DNA of 64,000 bases from contig NZ_AP025344.1 in assembly GCF_021654795.1 (NCBI RefSeq), forward strand, positions 5,332,501-5,396,500, written 5' to 3'. Source of the DNA: Paenibacillus dendritiformis. Its GTDB lineage: Bacteria > Bacillota > Bacilli > Paenibacillales > Paenibacillaceae. The notes under the pieces were generated by a model. The model made no database searches and had not been told where the DNA came from. It saw only the letters and a list, made by a program, of their open reading frames with translations. A program made the translations under genes and the position numbers. The first letter of the stretch is position 1. Each line of letters opens with the position of its first letter. Below, piece by piece: positions 7,221-16,081 of this stretch.

Positions 7221-8396
7221 TTGTACGAAACCGATAGCTATTGCAACACCCGAAATGACCGCAATCAACAACGCAATGAAATACATGGAGCTGCCCTGAG
7301 CAGCGATACGTTGGCCGGGCTGGCCAGCCTCGGCTGGGACAGCCGCTGGACCGAGACGTGGAGCCAGTGGTTGGACGGGCTCAACGAAGCGGCGCTGCGC
7401 CGCTATGCGGGCGGCTTGGTGCCGGCGCGCGTCTTGCTCGCGCACAAGCATCTGTACCGCATCGCCGGCCCCGACGGCAGCGAATGGCTGGCCGAGGTAT
7501 CCGGCCAGGCGCGCAGCCAGATGACGGCCCCGGCCGATTGGCCGGCCGTCGGCGACTGGGTTGCCGCCGCGCCGCGGCCTGCGGAAGGCCGCGCGACGAT
7601 CGCGGGCGTGCTGCCGCGCCGCAGCCTCTTCGCGCGCAAGGTCGCCGGCAACCGCCCGGAGGCGCAGGCCGTGGCGGCGAACGCCGATGTCGCGCTGCTC
7701 GTCACGTCGATGACTACCGACTTCGAGCCGCGCCGGCTGGAGCGCTACGCCGCGCTCGCCTGGGACAGCGGCGCCATGCCGTGCATCGTGCTCACGAAGG
7801 CCGATGCGGCCGAAGATGCCGACGCCTTCATCGCGCAGGCCGAGCTCGCCGCGCCGGGCGCCGACGTGTTCGCGGTGTCCGCGCTGACCGGCGCCGGCCT
7901 GGAACGGCTGCGCGCGCGGCTTGCCCCGGGCACGACAGTCGTCCTCGTCGGCTCGTCCGGCGTGGGCAAGTCGACGCTTGCCAATGCGCTTGCCGGCGGC
8001 GAACGTATGACGACGCAGGAGGTGCGCGCCAGCGACGGCAAAGGGCGGCACACGACGACGCACCGCGAGCTGCTGCCGCTCGAAGGCGGAGCGTGGCTCA
8101 TCGACACGCCCGGCATGCGCGAGGTCGGCATGACCGCCGCCGACCATGACGGCTTGTCCTCGGCCTTCGGGGACATCGAGATCTTGGCGGCCGCCTGCCG
8201 CTTCCACGACTGCGCGCACGGCGGCGAGCCGGGCTGCGCGGTGAACGCCGCGATCGCCACCGGCGAGCTGGAAGCGGGCCGCCTCGCCAGCTACCGGAAG
8301 CTGCTGCGCGAAGAGGCCCGGATGCGCCGGGAGGAGAAAATCCGCTTGCGCCGCCTGGAGACGAAGGGCGCGAGGAAGCCAGGCAAGCGCCGCTAG
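7221..8396 (+). CDS. rsgA: Ribosome small-subunit biogenesis GTPase RsgA
   Basis: A 391-residue circularly permuted GTPase that checks 30S maturation. TTG 7221 follows AAGGAG by about 9 nt; no better in-frame start is visible, so the N-terminus carries roughly 25 unusual residues before the conserved L-A-S-L-G-W region. Order of motifs is permuted: OB-fold N-terminus with W-P-A-V-G-D-W, then LTKAD (G4), S-A-L-T-G (G5), GSSGVGKS (G1, near residue 246), switch with T-T-T-H-R, and DTPG (G3). A C-terminal zinc knuckle with C-R-F-H-D-C and a further Cys is near 325-340, then a basic tail. The very high GC of the gene produces long antisense frames. Confidence 0.9.
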   Translation: MYETDSYCNTRNDRNQQRNEIHGAALSSDTLAGLASLGWDSRWTETWSQWLDGLNEAALRRYAGGLVPARVLLAHKHLYRIAGPDGSEWLAEVSGQARSQMTAPADWPAVGDWVAAAPRPAEGRATIAGVLPRRSLFARKVAGNRPEAQAVAANADVALLVTSMTTDFEPRRLERYAALAWDSGAMPCIVLTKADAAEDADAFIAQAELAAPGADVFAVSALTGAGLERLRARLAPGTTVVLVGSSGVGKSTLANALAGGERMTTQEVRASDGKGRHTTTHRELLPLEGGAWLIDTPGMREVGMTAADHDGLSSAFGDIEILAAACRFHDCAHGGEPGCAVNAAIATGELEAGRLASYRKLLREEARMRREEKIRLRRLETKGARKPGKRR

Positions 8397-8482
8397 GCGG
8401 GAACGGACCGTCCGTCCGGGAGCCGGCCGTCCGCCCCTGGCGGGCGGCTTCCTTCCCGCCGGACGATCCCCCCTGATCAACA

Positions 8483-8525
8483 AAGCCATCTGCCCTAGGC
8501 GAAGCGCCTTGGCAAATGGCTTTTC
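8483..8525 (+). terminator. rsgA terminator
   Basis: GCCATCTGCC (8485-8494) pairs with GGCAAATGGC (8511-8520), one mismatch, followed by TTTTC. It sits between the convergent rsgA and MBL-fold genes and probably serves both. Confidence 0.65.
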
Positions 8526-8540
8526 TCATGGATTACATCT

Positions 8541-9506
8541 CTATTCTCTTCCGGGCCACGTCTCTCCCAGCGCGAGCAGCTTCACCTTCGCCTCATCGAG
8601 GTTCCGCCGCAGCCGCTCCGCTTCCAGCCGATCGAGCGCTTCCTTCGGCGTGTCGTCGGCCAGCTTGAAGGCGCCGTAATGCATCGGGATCATCAGCTTC
8701 GCGCCCACATCCTCGAATGCCTGCAGCGCTTCCTCCGGCGTCACATGCTGACGGGACATGAACCATTCCGGCTCGTAGGCGCCGATCGGCATCAGCGCAA
8801 CATCAATCGCGAAGCGGCGGCCAATCTCCCGGAAGCCCCGGAAATATCCGCTGTCCCCGGCGAAATAAACCGTCTCCTTCGCAGGCGGCCGTTCCCCCGT
8901 CTCCACGGCTTCGACTTCCACTCGTTCCAGCACATACCCGCCCCAATGAGAGCGGTTCATATCGGACAGTGTCCGCCGCGTCCAATGCTGGGCCGGCACG
9001 AAGGTCACCCGGACGGAGCCGATCACGAGCTCCTTCCACCATTCCAGCTCAACTGTCTGCGGGAAGCCTTTGCGCACCATTTTCGCTTTGAGTCCTCCCG
9101 GCACGACCAGCAGCGTACGCGGTCCCGCCAGTCTGCGAAGCGATCCCATATGCAAATGATCATAATGGGAGTGCGAGATGAGAATGACATCAAGCGGCGG
9201 CATCCGATCAATCGGAATTCCGGGCGGAGACAATCGCTTCTCCATCGCCATGCTCGCCGCCCATACCGGATCCGTGGCGATATTCAAGCCGCCTATTTGG
9301 AGCAGGAAGGTGGAATGCCCGATCCAGGTAATGGACAGGCTGCCGTCATTGGCATGCAGCCGGGCGAGATCCGGCTCCACCTGCGGAACGACATAAGAAT
9401 AATCCTTCTGCTTCAGCCGCACTTTGCGTTCGGCGCGCCAACGCCGGAATTGCTTCCATGCTTTTTCTGTCGACACATTGTCCATATTCGTGTAATAGCG
9501 CTTCAT
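8541..9506 (-). CDS. MBL-fold metallohydrolase (NAPE-PLD-like)
   Basis: A 321-residue cytosolic protein with AGGTGG ahead of ATG 9506. The metallo-beta-lactamase signature H-S-H-Y-D-H-L-H places metal ligands at about H112, H114, D116 and H117. Other family marks are W-I-G-H-S-T-F (about 61), a P-A-Q-H-W-T segment, F-A-G-D-S-G and a C-terminal M-H-Y-G-A-F. These are typical of the branch containing N-acyl-phosphatidylethanolamine phospholipase D and UlaG-like hydrolases. The substrate cannot be told from sequence. It is monocistronic, convergent with rsgA and divergent from the CvfC-like gene. Confidence 0.8.
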   Translation of the reverse strand: MKRYYTNMDNVSTEKAWKQFRRWRAERKVRLKQKDYSYVVPQVEPDLARLHANDGSLSITWIGHSTFLLQIGGLNIATDPVWAASMAMEKRLSPPGIPIDRMPPLDVILISHSHYDHLHMGSLRRLAGPRTLLVVPGGLKAKMVRKGFPQTVELEWWKELVIGSVRVTFVPAQHWTRRTLSDMNRSHWGGYVLERVEVEAVETGERPPAKETVYFAGDSGYFRGFREIGRRFAIDVALMPIGAYEPEWFMSRQHVTPEEALQAFEDVGAKLMIPMHYGAFKLADDTPKEALDRLEAERLRRNLDEAKVKLLALGETWPGRE

Positions 9507-9903
9507 GGCACCACCTCATTTGCACACCAAGTATTCGTAAGCGTAAGCCTTGCCGTTCGTACGTGCAGCAGCAAGGAAGGGGCCGAGCAAGAAAAATGAT
9601 TCTCGTACTAGAATAACAAATCGGTCCCGCGAACTCCAATTCGCGCCCGGCTCGGCCTGTCGTCCGGCGATCCCCGGCCGAAGCCGCCGCTCCCCCTTCC
9701 GCGCCGCGTGCGGCCAGGCGCTGTCTGCCTCTATCGTATGCGCAAGCCGCAGCGCCGTCTATCCCCGTCCGCCAAAAGCAGCGAACGCCCACGGCGCCGC
9801 GCCGGTCGCGGTTGCCGGCGCAGCCGGGAGCCCTTTCTCTATTTTTAACTCAAAGCGGCCCGTTCCAACCTCCCCCGCACAAAATGCTTGTCCGGCGGCC
9901 GCA
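9507..9903. other. Gene-free stretch between MBL hydrolase and cvfC-like gene
   Basis: About 400 nt of GC-rich DNA separating two divergent genes. Short frames are present but lack ribosome-binding sites or recognisable products. No repeat or RNA element was recognised. Confidence 0.5.
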
Positions 9904-9932
9904 TTGTTCGCGGGTGTGCCTTCATGTACAAT
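9904..9932 (+). promoter_or_regulatory. SigA-type promoter of the cvfC-like gene
   Basis: TTGTTC (9904-9909), a 17-bp spacer and TACAAT (9927-9932) lie 35 nt upstream of the ATG. Confidence 0.6.
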
Positions 9933-9967
9933 GGAGACATAACAGAACGACGCAGGAGGTGCCGTCA

Positions 9968-11119
9968 ATGCAATTGATCACAATCGAACCGACGCCGAGT
10001 CCGAATTCCATGAAGCTTCATCTGGACGAGACGCTGCCGGCGGGCGTACGGCGAACCTACTCTGAAGACAACCGCCGCTCCGCGCCGCCGATCATCGGGC
10101 AGTTGCTCGATATCGAGGGCGTGAAGAGCGTTTTTCATACCGCGGACTTCATCGCGCTGGATCGTTATCCGAATGCCGATTGGGCCCGCATCCTGGCCGA
10201 TGTGCGGGATATTTTCGGGCAGCCGCAGGAAGAGAGCGGGCAGGGCGAGGAATGGTCGGCCTGGACCTCCTTCGGAGAGGCGCAGGTCTATGTGCAGTAT
10301 TTCCGCGGCATTCCGATGCAGATTCGGGTGCAGGCGGATAACCGGGAGGAACGGGTCGGCCTGTCCGAGCGCTTCGTGAAGGCCGTCACCGAGGTCGCCA
10401 GCGCCACCTTGATCAAGGAGCGCAAGCTGAGCGACTACGGCATCCGCTATGGCGAGCTCGCCGATATCGCGCGCGAGGTCGAGCAGGAGCTGGAGGCGGC
10501 GTATCCGGAGGAACGGCTCGCCTCGCTCGTGCGCCAGGCGATCGAGAAGGCGAAGAGCGATGAGCCGTTCATCGAGGAGCGCCGCGAGCTGACGGAGGAA
10601 GAGCTGACCGCGCGCCTGAAGGACAGCGATTGGCGGGTGCGCTATGCGGCGCTCGATCGGATGGAGCCGGAGGCCAGCCGCCTGCCGCTGCTGGCGGAGA
10701 CGCTCCGCGATCCGCAGAGCCAGATTCGGCGGCTGACAGTCGTCTATCTTGGCGAGATCAAGACGCCGGAATGCCTGCCGCTGCTGTTCGAAGCGCTGCG
10801 CGATGCCTCGGTCAGCGTGCGCCGCACAGCAGGGGACACCTTGTCCGATATCGGCGATCCGGCGGCGATCGAGCCGATGATCGAAGCCTTGCAGGACAAG
10901 AACAAGCTGGTCCGCTGGCGGGCGGCCCGGTTCCTCTACGAAGCGGGAGACGAGCGGGCGGTGCCGGCGCTGGAGGAAGCGGTGAACGACACCGAGTTCG
11001 AAGTCGCGCTGCAGGCGCGCATGGCGCTCGAGCGGATTCGCTCCGGCGAGGAAGCCGTCGGCACGGTCTGGCAGCAAATGGCCCGCCTGCGCGCGCAGTC
11101 CCAAGCCGATCGGTCCTGA
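9968..11119 (+). CDS. Conserved virulence factor C-like protein (NifU-N domain plus HEAT repeats)
   Basis: A 383-residue protein starting MQLITIEPTPSPNS after AGGAGG. The N-terminus (residues 1-90) matches the NifU/Nfu N-terminal domain, with T-P-S-P-N-S and M-K-L. A central region follows, and the C-terminal third (about 215-365) is a run of HEAT-like repeats (D-W-R-V-R-Y-A-A-L, V-S-V-R-R-T-A-G-D, L-V-R-W-R-A-A-R). This architecture and length correspond to staphylococcal CvfC and B. subtilis YpgR, whose biochemical role is not settled. The earlier in-frame ATG at 9812 has no ribosome-binding site. A bidirectional terminator follows. Confidence 0.8.
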   Translation: MQLITIEPTPSPNSMKLHLDETLPAGVRRTYSEDNRRSAPPIIGQLLDIEGVKSVFHTADFIALDRYPNADWARILADVRDIFGQPQEESGQGEEWSAWTSFGEAQVYVQYFRGIPMQIRVQADNREERVGLSERFVKAVTEVASATLIKERKLSDYGIRYGELADIAREVEQELEAAYPEERLASLVRQAIEKAKSDEPFIEERRELTEEELTARLKDSDWRVRYAALDRMEPEASRLPLLAETLRDPQSQIRRLTVVYLGEIKTPECLPLLFEALRDASVSVRRTAGDTLSDIGDPAAIEPMIEALQDKNKLVRWRAARFLYEAGDERAVPALEEAVNDTEFEVALQARMALERIRSGEEAVGTVWQQMARLRAQSQADRS

Positions 11120-11215
11120 CGCGAAGCCGGGCTGCAGCGGTACAGAGGTTAACGAAATAACGGAACGGCGGGATGCCTCCCTCTTCACGTGACGGTACGC
11201 CTGCCTGCCCGCAGC

Positions 11216-11253
11216 AAAAAGACGGTATCCGGAAAGAGCGGATACCGTCTTTT
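11216..11253. terminator. Bidirectional terminator between cvfC-like gene and ABC exporter
   Basis: GACGGTATCCG (11221-11231) pairs with CGGATACCGTC (11239-11249). AAAAA lies on the left and TTTT on the right, serving both convergent genes. Confidence 0.85.
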
Positions 11254-11288
11254 GGTCCATACCCCGACTCTGCACCCTCGGTATCGGC

Positions 11289-13127
11289 TCAGAGTCCCGG
11301 CGACGGGGCCATTGCCGCCTCCTCCGGATGCAGCTTCGCATGGAACTGCGTCGTGTACAGCGAGGCATAGCGCCCTTCCCGCTTCAGCAGCGCTTCGTGC
11401 CCTCCCCGCTCCACAATCTCGCCCTCTTCCACGACGAGAATCTGGTCGGCAGAGAGGACCGTGGACAAGCGGTGGGCGATGACGATGGTCGTCCGCCCTT
11501 GCATCAGCTCGGACAGGGCCGCCTGCACATATGCTTCCGATTCGGAGTCCAGATGGGATGTCGCCTCGTCAAGAATAAGGATGCGCGGATTTTTGAGAAT
11601 GGCCCGCGCGATCGCCAGCCGCTGCCGCTCCCCGCCGGAGAGACGGTGCCCCCGCTCGCCGACGACGGTCTCATAGCCTTGCGGCAGGCCGGCAATCATA
11701 TCATGAATATACGCCTTGCGGCAGGCCTCCTCCAGTTCGGCCTGCGTCGCGCTATCCTTGGCGATTCGCAGGTTATCGGCCACCGTCGCGTGGAACATGA
11801 ACGATTCCTGGGTAACGTACGCGACCTGGGCGCGCAGCGACTCCAGCGTCACGTCCTTCACGTCATGGCCGTCGATGGAGACGGTGCCTGAAGTTGCGTC
11901 ATACAGGCGGCCGATCAGGTTGATTAGCGTCGATTTGCCTGCGCCGCTCGGCCCGACCAGGGCGACCGCCTCGCCGGGCTCCGCCCGGAAGCTGATGCCG
12001 CGCAGCACCTCTCCCCCGCTGCCATAGCGGAAGGTAACGTCGGCGAATTCCACCGCGCCTTGAACCGTGCCCAGCGTCTTCGCATTCGGCCGATCCGTCA
12101 CCTCCGGCTCCATATCCATATATTCGAAAATACGATGGAACACGCCCATCGCGGTCACGACCTCGACATGCAGATTCAGCAAGGTTCCAAAGGGCTGATA
12201 CAGCCGGGACAGATAAGCCGCAAAGGCGACGATCGCGCCAATCGTCATCGGGCCGTATATGACCTGATAGCCGCCGTACATATAGATGAGCGCCGTGCCC
12301 AGCGGCCCCATCGTCGAGACGAACATGAAGAACCAGCGCCCGGCCAGATTGAGCTTCACTTCCAGCTCTTTCACCTTGTTGTTCTGTTCCTCGAAGCGGG
12401 CCTGCAGCGCCGCCTCGCGCCCGAAGATCCGGCTCAGCATCGCGCCCGACACGCCGAACACTTCCCCCAATTGCGCGGACATATCGGCCCGCACCTTCTG
12501 CGTCTCCGCGCGAAGCCGTTTGCGGTAGCCCGCTACTTTGCGCACCGGGATCATCGACAACGGCAGGATGACAATCGCCATCAGCGCCAGCTTCCAGTCG
12601 AGGGTGAACAGGATCCCAATCGTCGTGCAGATGATGACGATCTGCGTGAGCGAAGAGACGGCGACGTTCGTGACCACATTCTGTATCGCGGCCACATCAT
12701 CGGTCACCCGCTGGATCACCTCGCCGGAGCGGGCGGCGGTGAAGAAGCCGACCGACTGCCGCTGCAGGTTGCGGAACAGCCCCTGCCGGAGGTCGGACAT
12801 AATATGCTGCGTCACAAGCGTATTGAGATGGCTCTGCAGCACGCCCAGCATCCCGCTTGCGATCGGCAGCCCGACGAGCAGGGCGGCGCAGGTCAGCAGC
12901 AGCGCCACATCCTTGTTCGGGATGGCAATGTCGATAATTCGCTGCATCACGAGCGGCGGCAGCAATCCGATAACGGCGCCGGAGAGCGCCAGAAACACAA
13001 TCAAAAAAAGCCGGAACAGATACGGTCGGAACAAGGCCCCGATCCGCTTGAAGGACACATCCTTCACCGAGACGCGCGGCTGCCCCTTCGTGATTGGAGC
13101 CGGGCGGTTGCCCCAGCCTTGGTACAT
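11289..13127 (-). CDS. ABC exporter, fused membrane and ATPase domains
   Basis: A 612-residue half-transporter of the MsbA/BmrA type. After a basic N-terminal tail come about six membrane helices (residues 35-320), then a nucleotide-binding domain: Walker A GPSGAGKS (about 388), Q-loop T-Q-E-S, signature LSGGERQR (about 494), Walker B I-L-I-L-D-E-A-T and H-loop I-A-H-R-L. Two subunits would form an efflux pump for lipids, drugs or peptides; the substrate is not predictable. ATG 13127 follows GAGGGGG. It stands alone, with no paired half-transporter or regulator, next to the large repeat locus. Confidence 0.85.
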   Translation of the reverse strand: MYQGWGNRPAPITKGQPRVSVKDVSFKRIGALFRPYLFRLFLIVFLALSGAVIGLLPPLVMQRIIDIAIPNKDVALLLTCAALLVGLPIASGMLGVLQSHLNTLVTQHIMSDLRQGLFRNLQRQSVGFFTAARSGEVIQRVTDDVAAIQNVVTNVAVSSLTQIVIICTTIGILFTLDWKLALMAIVILPLSMIPVRKVAGYRKRLRAETQKVRADMSAQLGEVFGVSGAMLSRIFGREAALQARFEEQNNKVKELEVKLNLAGRWFFMFVSTMGPLGTALIYMYGGYQVIYGPMTIGAIVAFAAYLSRLYQPFGTLLNLHVEVVTAMGVFHRIFEYMDMEPEVTDRPNAKTLGTVQGAVEFADVTFRYGSGGEVLRGISFRAEPGEAVALVGPSGAGKSTLINLIGRLYDATSGTVSIDGHDVKDVTLESLRAQVAYVTQESFMFHATVADNLRIAKDSATQAELEEACRKAYIHDMIAGLPQGYETVVGERGHRLSGGERQRLAIARAILKNPRILILDEATSHLDSESEAYVQAALSELMQGRTTIVIAHRLSTVLSADQILVVEEGEIVERGGHEALLKREGRYASLYTTQFHAKLHPEEAAMAPSPGL

Positions 13128-13310
13128 TGAGATTCCCCCTCATCATCCGGCTTCTCTCCCCATGCACGCCGGTATATGTCTTGCCTTACACTGTCACCTT
13201 TGTAGTACTGTGATGTTGTATCTATTATAATCGCAAAAAGTGGGTTAGGAAGAGCTTGCCCATAGAAAAAACGGGGGTGGGCTCCGTGCCGCTCGCAGCA
13301 CCATGTCTCA

Positions 13311-13500
13311 AAAATCCTGCGAAAATACAGGATTCATTATCGCGCCTTCTTATGAAAATAAAAATCCTGCAAAACTGCAGCAATCCCCCCCACCTCAAGG
13401 TGAAATGGAGACAAATCGGCGAAAATCCTGCATCCCTGCAGCAATTCGGCTGAAAAGTGGCATAAACAAAAGAAAATCCTGCATTTTTGCAGGATTTCTT
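13311..13500. repeat. Array of AAAATCCTGC palindromic repeats
   Basis: AAAATCCTGC occurs at 13311, 13361, 13422 and 13473, so 50, 61 and 51 bp apart. Three copies are followed by a TGCAG arm. The last is a near-perfect hairpin in which GAAAATCCTGCA (13472-13483) pairs with TGCAGGATTTC (13488-13498). Related TGCA-centred palindromes occur at 50.57-50.76 kb. Confidence 0.75.
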
Positions 13501-13666
13501 CCCGGCAGACTTGGCAGAATTGCTGCCGGGAGGCCTGCACAGCTTCCCATCCTCTGGATTTGCAATATTTTGACCATGCAGGCTGTACAAAGTCTCTCCT
13601 TTGAGACGGTGGGGGACCTACGATGCAGAAGGAGAGGATTCTTCTAACCAGACATCGGACACTGCG

Positions 13667-13990
13667 GAGGTTTCTACCAGACATGCTCAGGAGATTGCTA
13701 CTGCTGCGGAGGTTTCTACCAGGCATGCTCAGGAGGTTTCTATTACTGCGCAGGTTTCTACCAGGCATACCGAGAAGCTTTCTACTCCTGCGCAGGTTTC
13801 TACCAGGCATACCGAGAAGCTTTCTACTCCTACGGAGGTTTCTACCAAGCATACCGAGAAGCTTTCTACTCCTGCGGAGCTTTCTACCAGGCATGCTCAG
13901 GAGATTTCTACTCCTGCGGAGCTTTCTACCAGGCTTACTGAGAAGGTTTCTACTCCTGCGCAGGTTTCTACCAGGCCTCCTGCAGAGTTC
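13667..13990. repeat. 42-bp tandem repeat, about 7.5 copies
   Basis: Units begin GAGGTTTCTACCAGGCATGC or close variants and recur every 42 bp. A degenerate unit precedes 13667. Because 42 is a multiple of three, a 14-residue unit (such as AQVSTRHTEKLSTP on the plus strand) is repeated in each open frame. No flanking gene uses these frames. Confidence 0.85.
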
Positions 13991-14107
13991 TTGGCTCTCC
14001 AACAAGTAGTGCGGATCTCCTCTCCAGGCTCTGCAGGGGAGCTTCCCTGTCCAGGCCGCCAATTACCGCTCTGGCTTCCCCGGCAAGCGCCGCCTGTGTG
14101 GCCGACG

Positions 14108-14138
14108 AAAAAAAAGAGCAGTCTGCAGCGACTGCTCT
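14108..14138 (-). terminator. Terminator of the nanE-nanK-rpiR operon
   Basis: AGAGCAGT (14115-14122) and ACTGCTCT (14131-14138) form the stem. On the minus strand eight T follow. Confidence 0.85.
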
Positions 14139-14257
14139 CCGGCGGAAGCCATGAAAATCTGCAATGGCGATCGATACGGGAAAGTGAAGGAGAGCCAGAG
14201 AAGGAGCGAAACCGTTCCCCCGTGCGCTCCCCCCTGCCCGCGCCCGCGGGGGCCGCC

Positions 14258-15112
14258 CTACAGCAGCTTCTCAATGACGGCGTTGGCCGTGCTCTCCTTG
14301 TTGTCGATCGATTCCTGGTACGTGCGCTTGAAATACTCGACATACAACACGTCCAGCAAGTAAAGCTGCGCGATCTTCGCGGACAAGGAGCCGCCCTGGA
14401 GCGGGCCCTCATTCGCTCCGCAGAGAAGCGTCACATCCGAGTGCGTCGTCAGCGGAGATTTGACGAAGCGGGTGATGGAGATGAGCTTGGCTCCCTTCTC
14501 CTTTACCTTCTTCGCGACCTCGATCGTATCCTTGGTCGAGCCCGAGTACGAGAACATGACCGCCACGTCGCGCTCGGTCATGAGGGCGGCCGACATCATC
14601 TGAAGATGGGAGTCGAAGGAGCATTCCGTCTTCCTGGTGATGCGCATAAATTTGTTCTTCGCTTCCAGCGCGGTAATCAAGGACGTGCCTACGCCAAAAA
14701 AATGAATGCGCTCCGCCTGCACCATATAGTCGATCGCCTTCGCGATATCCTCCGCCTTGAGGAGATCGCAGGTCTCGTTCATCGCGTTGACATTCGTGGT
14801 CAATACTTTGGATGCCACCTGCTCGATCGTGTCGTCCATCCCGATCTGCTCGGTGAGCTGCGGAATTTCATTTTCCACCGTAATGCTGTGCGCCAAGGCG
14901 ATCTTGAATTCCTGATAGCCCTTGAAATGGAGCGACTTGCAGAACCGGAAAATGCTTGATTCGCCGACCCCGCAAGCATCGGCCAGATCGGTGATGGACA
15001 TGTAGATGACGCTCCTCGTATGCTCCAATATATAATCCGCTACTTTGCGCTCGGTGTTCGTGAAGGAATTATACATGGAATGAATGCGGGTCAGAATACT
15101 TACATTGCGCAA
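14258..15112 (-). CDS. MurR/RpiR-family transcriptional regulator of amino-sugar genes
   Basis: A 284-290-residue protein: N-terminal helix-turn-helix (about 20-75, with T-N-T-E-R-K-V-A-D-Y and S-S-I-F-R-F-C-K) and a C-terminal SIS sugar-phosphate-binding domain (about 125-260, with F-F-G-V-G-T-S and S-Y-S-G-S-T-K). The chosen start is TTG 15112, 8 nt after AGGGGGG; ATG 15130 is in frame but would contain that ribosome-binding site. It is the last gene of the nanE-nanK-rpiR set, so it probably responds to an amino-sugar phosphate such as ManNAc-6-P or GlcNAc-6-P and controls its own operon. Confidence 0.85.
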   Translation of the reverse strand: MRNVSILTRIHSMYNSFTNTERKVADYILEHTRSVIYMSITDLADACGVGESSIFRFCKSLHFKGYQEFKIALAHSITVENEIPQLTEQIGMDDTIEQVASKVLTTNVNAMNETCDLLKAEDIAKAIDYMVQAERIHFFGVGTSLITALEAKNKFMRITRKTECSFDSHLQMMSAALMTERDVAVMFSYSGSTKDTIEVAKKVKEKGAKLISITRFVKSPLTTHSDVTLLCGANEGPLQGGSLSAKIAQLYLLDVLYVEYFKRTYQESIDNKESTANAVIEKLL

Positions 15113-15136
15113 TGCATCCACCCCCCTCATGTCTAG

Positions 15137-16015
15137 TTACGGCAAAAAACGCGATGCGGCGCCCAGCAGCCCCGCCTTGTTCCCCAGCGAAGCCTTGACG
15201 ATGCGAACCCCGGCGAAGCTGTCCATAATGAACTCCTTCGTCCGCGCTTCCGCCTGGCGGACCAGCTCGTCCCGCTCCATGACCCCGCCGCCGATCACGA
15301 TGGCGGACGGATTGAAGATATGGACGATCGACGCCAGCCCGGCCGCGACTTCCGTGATCCAGTCGTCAACGACGCGGCGCAGCGGCTCGTTGCCTATGTC
15401 TATTTTATCAAATAATATCCGCCCGTTGACACATTCCGGGTCAACCTGCCGCGCCAACTGAACCAAGGCCGTTGTCGAGGCGAATTTCTCGTAATACGGC
15501 TTGAAGTCCGGATCGCGGCGCTCCGCCCAAGCATGCGTCATCATATGGCCGAATTCGGCGGCCACGCCATTCGCGCCCCGGTAAATCTCTCCATTCATGA
15601 CGATGGCGCCGCCGATGCCCGTCCCGTAGGTCAGACACAGGAAGTCGGCATAGGACCGGCCGGCGCCGAAGCGTCCTTCGCCCAGCGCCGCCGCGTTGAC
15701 ATCGTTCTCGACCCGGACCGGCTTGCCGAACCGCTCCGATAGCCTGTCCGCGATGCGCATCCCGGTGTACCCCGGAATATTTTCGTTGGCATAGACGATG
15801 ACGCCCGCTTCCGCATCGACCTGCCCCGCCGTGCTGACGGCAATCGCGTCATAGCCGCTGTACTCCTCCAGGTGACGAATAAGCTTCTCGATGACATGCT
15901 CGCCGCCGCGCTTGCTCCCGGTCTCGTATTCCTGGAACCGCTCAATCCGTCCCGACTCGTCGCACAAGCCGATCTTGGTCGAAGTCCCGCCAATATCCGC
16001 CGCCACAATTTTCAT
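15137..16015 (-). CDS. nanK: ROK-family N-acetylmannosamine kinase
   Basis: A 292-residue ROK kinase predicted to phosphorylate N-acetylmannosamine. It has the N-terminal phosphate-binding motif D-I-G-G-T-S-T-K (7-14), a catalytic-region E-N-D-V-N (103-107), G-T-G-I-G-G (131-136) and C-terminal V-I-G-G-G-V. The zinc-binding segment usual in ROK proteins (H then C-x-C-G-x-x-G-C) is absent: after E-F-G-H (H157) comes a shorter, cysteine-free stretch. Either this is a zinc-free subfamily or the fold is stabilised differently. Position beside nanE fixes the likely substrate. The stop is only 24 nt before the preferred rpiR start. Confidence 0.8.
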   Translation of the reverse strand: MKIVAADIGGTSTKIGLCDESGRIERFQEYETGSKRGGEHVIEKLIRHLEEYSGYDAIAVSTAGQVDAEAGVIVYANENIPGYTGMRIADRLSERFGKPVRVENDVNAAALGEGRFGAGRSYADFLCLTYGTGIGGAIVMNGEIYRGANGVAAEFGHMMTHAWAERRDPDFKPYYEKFASTTALVQLARQVDPECVNGRILFDKIDIGNEPLRRVVDDWITEVAAGLASIVHIFNPSAIVIGGGVMERDELVRQAEARTKEFIMDSFAGVRIVKASLGNKAGLLGAASRFLP

Positions 16016-16081
16016 AACATACGCCCTGCCCTTCTATATGAGCTATATAGAAAACATGAGAACATGACTTGACGTTAACCT

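Larger units (their letters stand above)
13128..14107. other. Gene-free repeat locus between rpiR and the ABC exporter
   Basis: About 1 kb without a convincing gene. It holds four copies of AAAATCCTGC forming palindromes (13.31-13.50 kb) and a 42-bp tandem repeat (13.67-13.99 kb). Several frames on both strands are open through it, one for 241 codons on the minus strand. None has a ribosome-binding site, and their content is simply the translated repeat. Confidence 0.6.

Noticed and set aside
7215..8489. Minus-strand open frame of 424 codons across rsgA
   Set aside because: Its translation is Arg/Ala-rich nonsense caused by the very high GC of rsgA; all GTPase motifs are on the plus strand.
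13667..13990. CRISPR array
   Set aside because: Units are contiguous 42-bp repeats without unique spacers, and no cas genes are present. The same applies to 50318-50873.
13337..14062. Minus-strand 241-codon frame through the repeat locus
   Set aside because: It consists of translated tandem repeat plus palindromes, has no ribosome-binding site, and other frames there are equally open.
14258..14959. Plus-strand continuation of a 452-codon frame from 13601
   Set aside because: Beyond the repeats it is antisense to the RpiR-family gene; no initiation signal.
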